From NCBI GenBank assembly GCA_031266095.1, contig JAISBR010000014.1, positions 1-5,785 of the forward strand: a DNA stretch of 5,785 nt, written 5' to 3'. Under the pieces are notes generated by a model. The model worked only from the letters and a program-made list of their open reading frames with translations, made no database searches and was not told where the DNA came from. Source of the stretch: Treponema sp. (lineage in GTDB: Bacteria; Spirochaetota; Spirochaetia; Treponematales; Breznakiellaceae). Made by a program: the position numbers and the translations under genes. Below are positions 1 through 5,785 of the stretch, one piece after another. Each line of letters starts with the position of its first letter. The stretch's first letter is position 1.

Positions 1-665
1 GCTCCGGTTTCCTGCTTTAGCAGCTTTAGTGCTTTTTCGCAGGACGACGCTTTCTTTAGCTCTTTGGTTATATAGTTTGCTAAGTCGCTGTCCCCGCAGC
101 CTATTACGTCTACAAACGCTCTGTCCAAACTGTAGCATAATGCGTCTGCCCATGCCTTTTTGATTTTGTACAATAAGCCTGTGTCGTTAAGTCTGTACAC
201 GGATTCGCTTCCGTGTCTGTACTTTCGCTTCTTCTTTTTAACGGTGCGTTTGTGTATCCCGATTCCTCTATCGCCGAATATGGCTATCATGTGGGCGTGG
301 CATCCGCCGCTGGCGTGCGCTTCAAGCGTCAGGGCAAAGTCTGTCATGTTGAGCCTTCTCATTCTCGATTTGAACTTTTTCAACGCCGCTCTCATGTTAA
401 GCCATGTCCTGATAATGTCTTCTTCTTCGTGCGGGTTATACTGCTGCGTCAAGGTTATGAATAACGCATTTGTGGCGGTTACTTTTTCGTCCTGATACTT
501 AATTTTCAGGTTGTCTGTTAAGAATTGCTGTATTTGCTGTATCCGGGCGGACTGATAATAGGCGTAGGTATCATTTCCGCGTACCGTTGAGGGGACTTTG
601 TACATCTGTCCGTTCTCTCTGATGCCGGTTACCCACCAATACGCCCGCCGCAGTTTGTTTGTCAT
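1..665 (-). CDS. HUH-type rolling-circle replication initiator (Rep), partial
   Basis: Seen: the minus strand is open from 728 down to 1, so the 3' end lies outside the window. The first in-frame ATG is at 665, giving 221 visible residues. The three motifs of HUH single-strand endonucleases occur in order: LFITLT at residues 68-73 (motif 1), GGCHAHMI at 121-128 with the metal-binding His-Ala-His at 123-125, and NYITKE at 197-202, where Tyr198 would be the nicking tyrosine followed by Lys201. A very basic stretch (KKKKRKYR) lies at 143-150. Known: such proteins nick one strand, stay bound to the 5' end and start rolling-circle replication of plasmids, phages or integrated elements. Odd points: the start is weak, with no clear Shine-Dalgarno, and the frame stays open to a TGA at 731-729, so the true start could be a non-ATG codon upstream or the 5' end could be missing. 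Arg is mostly AGA/AGG (10 of 16) and Ile often ATA, unlike purL, which suggests transfer. I cannot assign plasmid, phage or transposon origin. Confidence is high for the HUH fold and low for the start. Confidence 0.8.
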   Translation of the reverse strand, partial: MTNKLRRAYWWVTGIRENGQMYKVPSTVRGNDTYAYYQSARIQQIQQFLTDNLKIKYQDEKVTATNALFITLTQQYNPHEEEDIIRTWLNMRAALKKFKSRMRRLNMTDFALTLEAHASGGCHAHMIAIFGDRGIGIHKRTVKKKKRKYRHGSESVYRLNDTGLLYKIKKAWADALCYSLDRAFVDVIGCGDSDLANYITKELKKASSCEKALKLLKQETG

Positions 666-758
666 CACGTTTACGGCTTCTGTCAGCAGGCTGCTGCCTG
701 AAAGATTTTTTGCTTTCGCTATCTTGCCTCAAGCGCCGCTACAGGTTACAGTTATAAA
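666..758. other. Divergent gap between rep and the SDR-like gene
   Basis: This 93-bp stretch separates the presumed rep start (665, minus) from the SDR-like start (759, plus). It holds an inverted repeat CAGCAG-G-CTGCTG at 684-696, overlapping an alternative stem CAGGC-TGCT-GCCTG at 687-700, and a small AGCG-C-CGCT palindrome at 732-740. A TATAAA string at 753-758 abuts the plus-strand ATG, too close to act as its -10 box. On the other strand it reads TATAAC at 756-751 without a good -35. Part of the gap (666-728) is still open in the rep frame, so it may be coding. The composition change between the rep-like DNA and the GC-rich host-like DNA falls somewhere in or near here. Confidence 0.4.
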
Positions 759-1433
759 ATGACCAGGGGTATCTTAATTGTAGGTATTGATTCGTCTTTG
801 CCAGAAGCGGTAGCAGTTGAAGCGGGGAAACGGGTAGAGCAGTATGCCGCCGCGTTTATCTTTAACCGGCTCCTGGACTCGGTCCGCGAACGTCCCCAGC
901 CTGTTGACAGGGGAAAAGCCCGGATTTCATTGGACTGGAATCCGGGGAGTCCCATTTCCGCCCGAACCCTCGTATTGGCGGCGGAGAACCGGCTTGAACA
1001 TATTGATGAGGCGATTTTAATCTGTACACCGCCGTCAGTAAGGCGGCCGGTAGAGGAGCTTGCGCCTGCGGATATTGACATTGCGGTAAACGATCATATT
1101 AAAGGCTGGTTCTTTTTGGTAAAAGAACTGACTGCCGGTTTTAAGGCCCGCAACGCCGGAACTCTGGCGCTGGTTCTTTCGGACAGCCCCAAAAACGGGG
1201 GAGGGAGCGAACCTAACCTCCTGGGGCCTTCGGTAAGCGCTTCATTCCGCGCATTTGTCCAAGGGCTTTTGGATGCCTCTTTGGATAAACCGTACCAGAC
1301 CCTCGCCTTTTCATCCGAACCCGGGGAAGACGCGGAATTTGCCGCCTATATCTTCAAGATTATCGAGGAAAACAACAAACGGAACACAGGCCGATGGCAT
1401 AAATACGGACGCTTGGGTTTGTTCAAGCGCTAG
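759..1433 (+). CDS. Degenerate short-chain dehydrogenase/reductase-like protein
   Basis: A 224-residue protein with the layout of a classical SDR Rossmann fold. Seen: a first beta strand GILIVG at residues 4-9; an Asp-containing strand ISLDW near 56-60, followed by a helix and AILICT at 85-90 where active SDRs have the NNAG strand; an aligned structural Asn (AVNDHIKGWFF, Asn111); the serine strand LALVLSDS at 136-142 (Ser141); and VSASF at 159-163 where active enzymes have YSASK. Both the catalytic Tyr and Lys are therefore replaced (Val159, Phe163), and the TGxxxGxG cofactor loop reads VGIDSSLPEA. Inference: it keeps the fold but is unlikely to be an NAD(P)-dependent oxidoreductase; a binding or scaffold role is possible. 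No signal peptide or membrane segment is seen. ATG 759 is the only ATG before a TGA at 699-701 and fits the fold's N-terminus, but its Shine-Dalgarno is poor (AGG at 743-745). The gene converges on purL. The substrate and role are unknown. Confidence 0.82.
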   Translation: MTRGILIVGIDSSLPEAVAVEAGKRVEQYAAAFIFNRLLDSVRERPQPVDRGKARISLDWNPGSPISARTLVLAAENRLEHIDEAILICTPPSVRRPVEELAPADIDIAVNDHIKGWFFLVKELTAGFKARNAGTLALVLSDSPKNGGGSEPNLLGPSVSASFRAFVQGLLDASLDKPYQTLAFSSEPGEDAEFAAYIFKIIEENNKRNTGRWHKYGRLGLFKR

Positions 1434-1444
1434 CACGCTAGCAC
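1429..1444. repeat. Tandem 8-bp direct repeat at the SDR-like stop codon
   Basis: Two perfect copies of GCTAGCAC lie head to tail at 1429-1436 and 1437-1444. The first copy contains the TAG stop of the SDR-like gene (1431-1433). The core GCTAGC is itself a palindrome. No T-run follows on either strand, so it does not look like an intrinsic terminator. It may be a simple slippage duplication. Confidence 0.6.
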
Positions 1445-1459
1445 GCCCCGGACAAAAGG

Positions 1460-4400
1460 TTAGCCAAAATACCCTACCCCTGCCTCAAAGAGCCGTTGTT
1501 GTTTGTTTCCGGGGATATTGATATGCACATATTCCCCGCAGCGTTCCGAATGGCTCATTTTCCCCAGAACCCGGCCGTCAGGACTTGTGAGGGATTCAAT
1601 GGCAAAGTCCGAACCGTTGGGGTTGTCCGGCTCTTTCATGGCAGGTTCGCCCTTTTCATCCGCGTAACAAAAGGGGACCTGCCCCGCGCGGAAAAGGGCT
1701 TCCGCTTCCTCCTCCCTCATGACGATACGGCCCTCCCCGTGGCTTACGGGAATGACATGCACGGCGCCCGGCTCTTCCAGGGCAAGCCAGGGGGACAGGT
1801 TGGACATGACCCGGGTACGGACCATGCGGGAAACATGGCGGCCTATACGGTTGAAGGTAAGGGTAGGCATAGTTTTGTCCGCCGGACGGCAGGTCCCGTA
1901 AGGTACCAACCCCAGCTTTATCAGGGCCTGGAACCCGTTGCAGATGCCGAGGACCAAGCCGTCCCTGTCGTTCAGGAAGGAGGATAGGGCGTCCGCTATT
2001 TCAGGAGAGCGGAATACATTGGCGATGAACTTTCCCGAACCGTCAGGTTCGTCCCCGGCGCTGAACCCGCCGGAAAGGGCCAGTATCTGGGCTTCCCTTA
2101 TGGCCGCCGCCAGTTCCGCGGTAGATTCCAGAATGTCCTCCCGGTTCCGGTTTCTGAACACTACAGGGCGAATCCGGCCTCCGGCTTTCCGAAAAGCCCG
2201 CTCCATGTCCCATTCGCAGTTGGTGCCGGGAAATACAGGCAGGACCACCAGAGGTTTAGCCCCTTCCTTTGGACCGCTCATCCCGATCCGGCGTGTTTTC
2301 CGTAAGCCTCCCTGATGATATTCAGGGATGATAAGCCGGGACCCGCTCACCGGCCGTCCGGCTTCCGGTATCCCGGATTTTAACGATTCAAGCGGTTCAT
2401 GAGCCGGCTGAGTCCCGGCCTGCCGTTCCGGTCTTCCGTCCGGCCCCAGTCCGTCCGTCTCCGCCACGGTAAGCCCCGAAGAAGTCTGGGGGTAGACCTG
2501 GGCAAGGGGGCTTTCGTAGGCCCGGCGCAGCGCGGCAAGGGAGCTCTCCTCTATAAGGTTTCCCTCCGGTTCCGCCTCTCCCTTTACCGGGGAGAACCGG
2601 AGTTCCCGCAGAATACGGTATACCGGCTCTTTCAGGGTCCGGGCAGCAATGACGCCCCTCCCGGCGGGAGACTCCCCGGCAAGCTCTACCAATACGGAAC
2701 CCTGGTATGCGTCCCCTTCCGCAAGGGCGAAAATTCCGGCGTGAACCTCAAGGCCGGTCATATTTCCAAAGGCCATGACTGCCAGGGTCGCGGCGATCCC
2801 GCCGGGCCCCACGGGATAAGCGGCTTTGACCAAACCCCGGCGGCCCAGGTCTTCCAGGACCGCCATGTTAGCCTTGAACCGGTCCCATTCATCCTCTCCC
2901 TCCGAAAGACCGCCCGCCGGGGTCTGATCCAGGAGGAGGATGAGGTTCCCCGCTTCCCCGCTTAAAACGCCGGACCGGATGGACCGGGCAGGGGCGGTTC
3001 CGGCGGCAAATACCGCCAGGGTGGGCGGAACGGTCAAGGTGATGCCTCCGGCCTCGTCCCGGTACGTACCGGACATGGAATCTTTCCCGCCTATGGCGGG
3101 AACCTCCAAAGCAAGCTGGGCTTCCAGCGCGCCGAGGAGGGCCGCCGCGGGTTTACCCCAGGCTTCGGGGCTGTCGGCCCGCTCAAAATACTCCTGAAGG
3201 GAAAGCCGGGCCTTCCGGTACTGCCCGCCGAGGCAGACGAATTTCGCCAGGGCTTCCCGTACAGCGCCCTTGGCCCCCTCGTAGGGGTTTCTCTCCGAAA
3301 GGTCCGGGTCATACCCAAAGGTCATAAGGCTGGCGGTCCGGCTCTCCTTGTCCAGGGATGGGAGCAAAGCCGCCATGCCGCATTCCGGCGTCCCCTGGGT
3401 CCTGCCTCCCCAGGGGAAAAGCACCGAGGACGCGCCTATGGACCCGTCAAAACGCTCTTGCAAACCCCGCCGGCTTCCGCTCCGCAGGGAGCGCAGTTCC
3501 TGTTCCGGGACGCCGGGACATATTTTCGCGCCGCCGGTCCGGCGTCTTCCCGGAATAATACGCGCGGACGCGCTCCGGGGCGCGCCGTTGGTATTGAGGA
3601 ATTCCCGTGAAAGGTCCGCTATGAGCCTGCCCTGCCAGAACATACGGAGACGGGGCCCCTCAACCGGCTTACCGGGCGTAAGGGCCGCCTGTGTTTGTTT
3701 ATCCTCAAGAATACCGTTGATGCCGTCATGTTGCCCGCCGGTTATCTCCGCGATGACTACCGCCGTAAGGTTCTCCTCAGCGGCGCGGCGGATGAAGGCG
3801 TCCGCGTCCGAGGGGGCAACCACTACGGCCATACGCTCCTGGGATTCGGAGATCGCGAGTTCCGTACCGTCCAGGCCGGCGTATTTCCTGGGAACCGCGT
3901 CAAGGTTGATGTCCAAACCATCGGCAAGTTCGCCCACGGCAACCGAGACGCCGCCCGCGCCGAAGTCATTACACCGCTTAATGAGCCGGGTAAGGGCGGG
4001 ATTGCGGAAAAACCGCTGGAGTTTCCGCTCCTCCACGGCGTTGCCTTTCTGTACTTCCGCGCCGGAAGTTTCCACCGACTCGCCGGTGTGGACTTTGGAG
4101 GAGCCGGTAGCGCCGCCTATCCCATCCCTGCCGGTCTTACCCCCGACCAGGAGCACCAGGTCCCCGGCTTCGGGTTCCTCCCGGCGCACCCAGGCCCGGG
4201 GGACCGCGCCTATGACCGCCCCAAGCTCCATGCGTTTAGCGGTAAAACCCGGGTGGTAGAACTCCGCCACCTGGCCGGTGGCAAGGCCAATCTGGTTACC
4301 ATAGGAAGCATACCCTGCGGCGGCTTCCCTGGCGATTTTGATCTGGGGAAGTTTGCCGGGCAAGGTTTCGGCCAGGCTTTGCCGGGGGTCTCCGCCTCCC

Positions 4401-5722
4401 GTAAGACGCATGGCCTGGTAGACAAAAGCTCTGCCGGACAAGGGGTCCCTAATGGCCCCGCCCAAACATGTAGCCGCTCCGCCAAAGGGCTCTATTTCCG
4501 TAGGATGATTATGGGTCTCGTTCTTAAAAAGAAGGAGCCAGGGTTCAAAAGAACTCGGTTCCCTGGAACCTGATTCCTCGGAACCTGGTTCCAAAGCACC
4601 TTCCGCGAACTCAGCCTCGATCCTGACGGTACAAGCGTTGATCTCCCCGGATTCATCCAGGTCCGGAAGGAGGCCGCGCTTTTTTAAAACCCTGGCGCCT
4701 ATAACGGCCATATCCATGAGGGTCCGCGGCGTTTCGGCCCCCCAGCCGTAGACCTCTTTCCGGGCTTCCTCGTACCGGGCAAGGGCGTTTCCGAGAGCCG
4801 CCGCTCCGGCCCCCCCGGCTCCCGGAGGAGGAACAAAACCATTTTCCTGAACGGGCGGAGAATCTTCAATCGCTATATTTTCCAGTACCGTAGTAAACGT
4901 AGTATGCCGGCAGTGATCGGACCAGTAGGTGTCCAGAACGCGGAGTTCCGTCAGAGTCGGGTCCCGGTTCTCGGCCCTAAAATAAGCCTGACAGAAAAGA
5001 AGGTCCCCGCCGGACATGGCCAAACCGTAGTTCCCCCTGATTTGGCCCAGCGCCGCTTCCCCGGCGGCGCGAAAGCCCTCCAGAACCGGCACGTCCGGGG
5101 GAATCCGCGCCGGATGTGCCGGGTTTTCAGTTTCAAGAGCCTCCCGAGAGGCAGGCGTGATCCGCGGGGCCTCCCGTGAATCCACGGGATTGATGAGGTA
5201 ACGCTTAACCGCTTCCACCGCATCTTCGGAAAGAGGAAGCTCCCCGGCTTCAAGGGCATAGAACCGGGCGGTCCGTACCATAGGTTTTACCCCTACCGCA
5301 AGTTCTATACACTGTTCGGCTGAATCCGCCCGCTGATCGTACTGGCCCGGCAGGTACTCAATCCCGAAAAAACAGACCTCCGGGCCTACAGGCATCTCAC
5401 CGGAGGACATATCCGCAGAGGGCGGATACGCGGAGGGCGTATTCGCGGAGGGCGTACTCGCCCCCGACACCCGGTCGCATTGAGGTTCCGAAAGAACCAG
5501 ATTCACCGCCAGCCGGAACTGCTCTGCCGTCAGGCCGGCCACATCATAGCGGTGAAATATCCGGAGCCCCCCAAGACGGGCCAGGGCAGGATACCGGGCG
5601 CCTAAAAAACCGGCCAGTTCCGCGTGGAGCCGCCGGGCTTCAACATCAAATCCCGCCTTTTTTTCGACAAAAACCCTATGTACAAAAACTTTATCATTGG
5701 AAAAAATATCCCTGTCCGGCAT
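1460..5722 (-). CDS. purL: Phosphoribosylformylglycinamidine synthase, single-chain PurL with fused glutaminase
   Basis: This 1420-residue cytoplasmic enzyme makes FGAM from FGAR, ATP and glutamine, the fourth step of de novo purine synthesis. Domains: PurS-like N-terminus (about 10-80, KVFVHRVFVEKKAGFDVEA), linker domain (about 165-275) ending in the signature TYWSDHCRHTTF (265-276), first synthase half (about 330-710: NETHNHPTEIEPFGG 401-415, GGKTGRDGIGGATGSSK 527-543, CNDFGAGG 584-591, SESQERM 625-631), second half (about 745-1045: EYFER 844-848, PAIGGKDSMSGT 875-886), and class I glutaminase (about 1157-1420) with nucleophile Cys1261 in GICNGFQ and His1391/Glu1393 in MSHSER. All key residues are present, so it should be active. 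It resembles the clade seen in clostridia, streptococci and Bacteroidetes, recalled as about 1240-1260 residues; the excess lies in low-complexity inserts near 86-111, 378-392, 664-689 and the 1077-1156 interdomain linker. The start is fixed by AAGGGG five bases upstream of ATG. No partner purine genes are visible; it is divergent from a gene at 5780. Confidence 0.97.
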   Translation of the reverse strand: MPDRDIFSNDKVFVHRVFVEKKAGFDVEARRLHAELAGFLGARYPALARLGGLRIFHRYDVAGLTAEQFRLAVNLVLSEPQCDRVSGASTPSANTPSAYPPSADMSSGEMPVGPEVCFFGIEYLPGQYDQRADSAEQCIELAVGVKPMVRTARFYALEAGELPLSEDAVEAVKRYLINPVDSREAPRITPASREALETENPAHPARIPPDVPVLEGFRAAGEAALGQIRGNYGLAMSGGDLLFCQAYFRAENRDPTLTELRVLDTYWSDHCRHTTFTTVLENIAIEDSPPVQENGFVPPPGAGGAGAAALGNALARYEEARKEVYGWGAETPRTLMDMAVIGARVLKKRGLLPDLDESGEINACTVRIEAEFAEGALEPGSEESGSREPSSFEPWLLLFKNETHNHPTEIEPFGGAATCLGGAIRDPLSGRAFVYQAMRLTGGGDPRQSLAETLPGKLPQIKIAREAAAGYASYGNQIGLATGQVAEFYHPGFTAKRMELGAVIGAVPRAWVRREEPEAGDLVLLVGGKTGRDGIGGATGSSKVHTGESVETSGAEVQKGNAVEERKLQRFFRNPALTRLIKRCNDFGAGGVSVAVGELADGLDINLDAVPRKYAGLDGTELAISESQERMAVVVAPSDADAFIRRAAEENLTAVVIAEITGGQHDGINGILEDKQTQAALTPGKPVEGPRLRMFWQGRLIADLSREFLNTNGAPRSASARIIPGRRRTGGAKICPGVPEQELRSLRSGSRRGLQERFDGSIGASSVLFPWGGRTQGTPECGMAALLPSLDKESRTASLMTFGYDPDLSERNPYEGAKGAVREALAKFVCLGGQYRKARLSLQEYFERADSPEAWGKPAAALLGALEAQLALEVPAIGGKDSMSGTYRDEAGGITLTVPPTLAVFAAGTAPARSIRSGVLSGEAGNLILLLDQTPAGGLSEGEDEWDRFKANMAVLEDLGRRGLVKAAYPVGPGGIAATLAVMAFGNMTGLEVHAGIFALAEGDAYQGSVLVELAGESPAGRGVIAARTLKEPVYRILRELRFSPVKGEAEPEGNLIEESSLAALRRAYESPLAQVYPQTSSGLTVAETDGLGPDGRPERQAGTQPAHEPLESLKSGIPEAGRPVSGSRLIIPEYHQGGLRKTRRIGMSGPKEGAKPLVVLPVFPGTNCEWDMERAFRKAGGRIRPVVFRNRNREDILESTAELAAAIREAQILALSGGFSAGDEPDGSGKFIANVFRSPEIADALSSFLNDRDGLVLGICNGFQALIKLGLVPYGTCRPADKTMPTLTFNRIGRHVSRMVRTRVMSNLSPWLALEEPGAVHVIPVSHGEGRIVMREEEAEALFRAGQVPFCYADEKGEPAMKEPDNPNGSDFAIESLTSPDGRVLGKMSHSERCGEYVHINIPGNKQQRLFEAGVGYFG
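4547..4591 (-). repeat. 15-bp (five-residue) repeat inside purL, residues 378-392
   Basis: Three in-frame 15-bp units encode EPGSE, ESGSR and EPSSF, followed by the start of a fourth (EPW). On the plus strand the same DNA shows alternating GGTTC and GAACC words, including GGTTCC-CT-GGAACC at 4557-4570 and GGAACC-T-GGTTCC at 4580-4592, which could form hairpins. Related PurL proteins, as I recall them, pass almost directly from the preceding beta strand to PWLLLFKNETHNHP, so this is an insertion in a surface loop. Confidence 0.75.
5408..5465 (-). repeat. 15-bp (five-residue) tandem repeat inside purL, residues 86-105
   Basis: The protein reads SGAST, PSANT, PSAYP, PSADM at residues 86-105, a five-residue period rich in Pro, Ser and Ala. 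At the DNA level three near-identical 15-bp units lie at 5412-5426, 5427-5441 and 5442-5456, differing at a few bases. The repeat sits just after the PurS-like domain, in what should be a flexible loop. It looks like a replication-slippage expansion kept in frame. Confidence 0.85.
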
Positions 5723-5727
5723 AAAAA

Positions 5728-5733
5728 CCCCTT
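5728..5733 (-). promoter_or_regulatory. purL ribosome binding site
   Basis: AAGGGG on the minus strand, separated from the purL ATG at 5722 by five bases. It supports the chosen start of purL. Confidence 0.7.
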
Positions 5734-5752
5734 ATTTTAAGTAACAGAAAAA

Positions 5753-5766
5753 GTTTACCGGTAAAC
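5753..5766. promoter_or_regulatory. Perfect 14-bp palindrome, candidate operator
   Basis: GTTTACCGGTAAAC is a perfect inverted repeat in the 57-bp gap between purL and the divergent gene. It overlaps the candidate purL -10 box and spacer, and ends one base before the ribosome binding site of the plus-strand gene. A dimeric repressor bound here could control both genes. I do not recognise it as the site of a named regulator. Confidence 0.45.
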
Positions 5767-5767
5767 C

Positions 5768-5773
5768 GGAGGT
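5768..5773 (+). promoter_or_regulatory. Strong ribosome binding site of a divergent gene
   Basis: GGAGGT, a near-ideal Shine-Dalgarno sequence, lies six bases before an ATG at 5780. It is the main evidence that a plus-strand gene begins at the right edge. Confidence 0.6.
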
Positions 5774-5779
5774 CTTACA

Positions 5780-5785
5780 ATGGGA
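5780..5785 (+). CDS. Start of a divergent gene, cut by the window edge
   Basis: Only ATG GGA is visible. The call rests on the GGAGGT six bases upstream and on the position of the ATG directly across from purL. The product cannot be inferred. It is head to head with purL, so the two may share control through the palindrome at 5753-5766. Confidence 0.45.

Larger units (their letters stand above)
5752..5780 (-). promoter_or_regulatory. Candidate sigma70-type promoter of purL
   Basis: On the minus strand TTGTAA (5780-5775) and TAAACT (5757-5752) are separated by exactly 17 bases, each matching four of six consensus positions. Transcription would begin near 5745, giving a leader of about 20-25 bases, long enough for the ribosome binding site but too short for a riboswitch. 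The boxes are weak, so this is a proposal only. Confidence 0.35.

Noticed and set aside
160..495. Plus-strand open frames at 160-495 and 213-464
   Set aside because: They are antisense to the Rep reading frame, whose motifs are clear. One is hydrophobic only because the opposite strand is rich in Lys and Glu codons.
729..731. TGA ahead of rep read as Trp (recoding)
   Set aside because: Trp is encoded by TGG elsewhere in rep, and nothing recognisably Rep-like continues upstream of the TGA, so an ordinary stop is simpler.
752..1081. Minus-strand open frame of 109 codons
   Set aside because: It is a shadow of the SDR-like gene, Ser- and Arg-rich with no recognisable fold.
1434..1459. Bidirectional intrinsic terminator
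   Set aside because: GCTAGC-AC-GCTAGC could pair only with a two-base loop, and no T-run follows in either direction.
3348..4573. Long plus-strand open frames of about 300 codons (3348-4259 and 3695-4573), plus others at 1496-1987, 1938-2315 and 2399-2965
   Set aside because: They lie wholly within purL on the opposite strand, where GC-rich codons leave few stops, and their translations show no family pattern. purL is unmistakable.
5723..5779. A purine riboswitch or long regulated leader ahead of purL
   Set aside because: The gap is only 57 bp and must also hold the neighbour's ribosome binding site, so there is no room for an aptamer and expression platform.

Overview
The window holds one complete large housekeeping gene, one complete small gene, and two genes cut by the window edges. 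The complete genes are purL (1460-5722, minus), a single-chain phosphoribosylformylglycinamidine synthase with a fused glutaminase domain, and a degenerate short-chain-dehydrogenase-like protein (759-1433, plus). At the left edge the minus strand reads openly from 728 to position 1 and encodes a rolling-circle-type HUH replication initiator. At the right edge a plus-strand gene starts at about 5780, of which only two codons are visible.

Layout. 1-665: rep fragment, minus, running off the left edge, with an A-rich codon style unlike the rest. 666-758: short gap between divergent genes, with small inverted repeats and no convincing promoter. 759-1433: the SDR-like gene. 1434-1459: a 26-bp convergent gap with no visible terminator. 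1460-5722: purL. 5723-5779: a 57-bp divergent control region with a purL ribosome binding site, a candidate purL promoter, a perfect 14-bp palindrome and a strong ribosome binding site for the next plus-strand gene.

Organism. The PurL is of the clade found in Firmicutes, Bacteroidetes and spirochaetes: PurS-like N-terminus, TYWSDHCRHTTF signature and fused class I amidotransferase. The host DNA is GC-rich with many GCC, CCC, CGG and CCG codons. A bacterium such as a gut-type spirochaete (Treponema-like) is my guess, but the sequence does not settle it.

How the parts relate. purL serves de novo purine synthesis. No other purine gene is visible, so it appears to be transcribed on its own, or the divergent partner could be co-regulated through the shared palindrome. 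The SDR-like gene has no evident link to purines. The Rep fragment probably belongs to a plasmid, single-stranded DNA phage or integrated rolling-circle element lying to the left. It is the best candidate for something unusual here. The second is the SDR-like protein, which has lost both the cofactor glycines and the catalytic Tyr and Lys.
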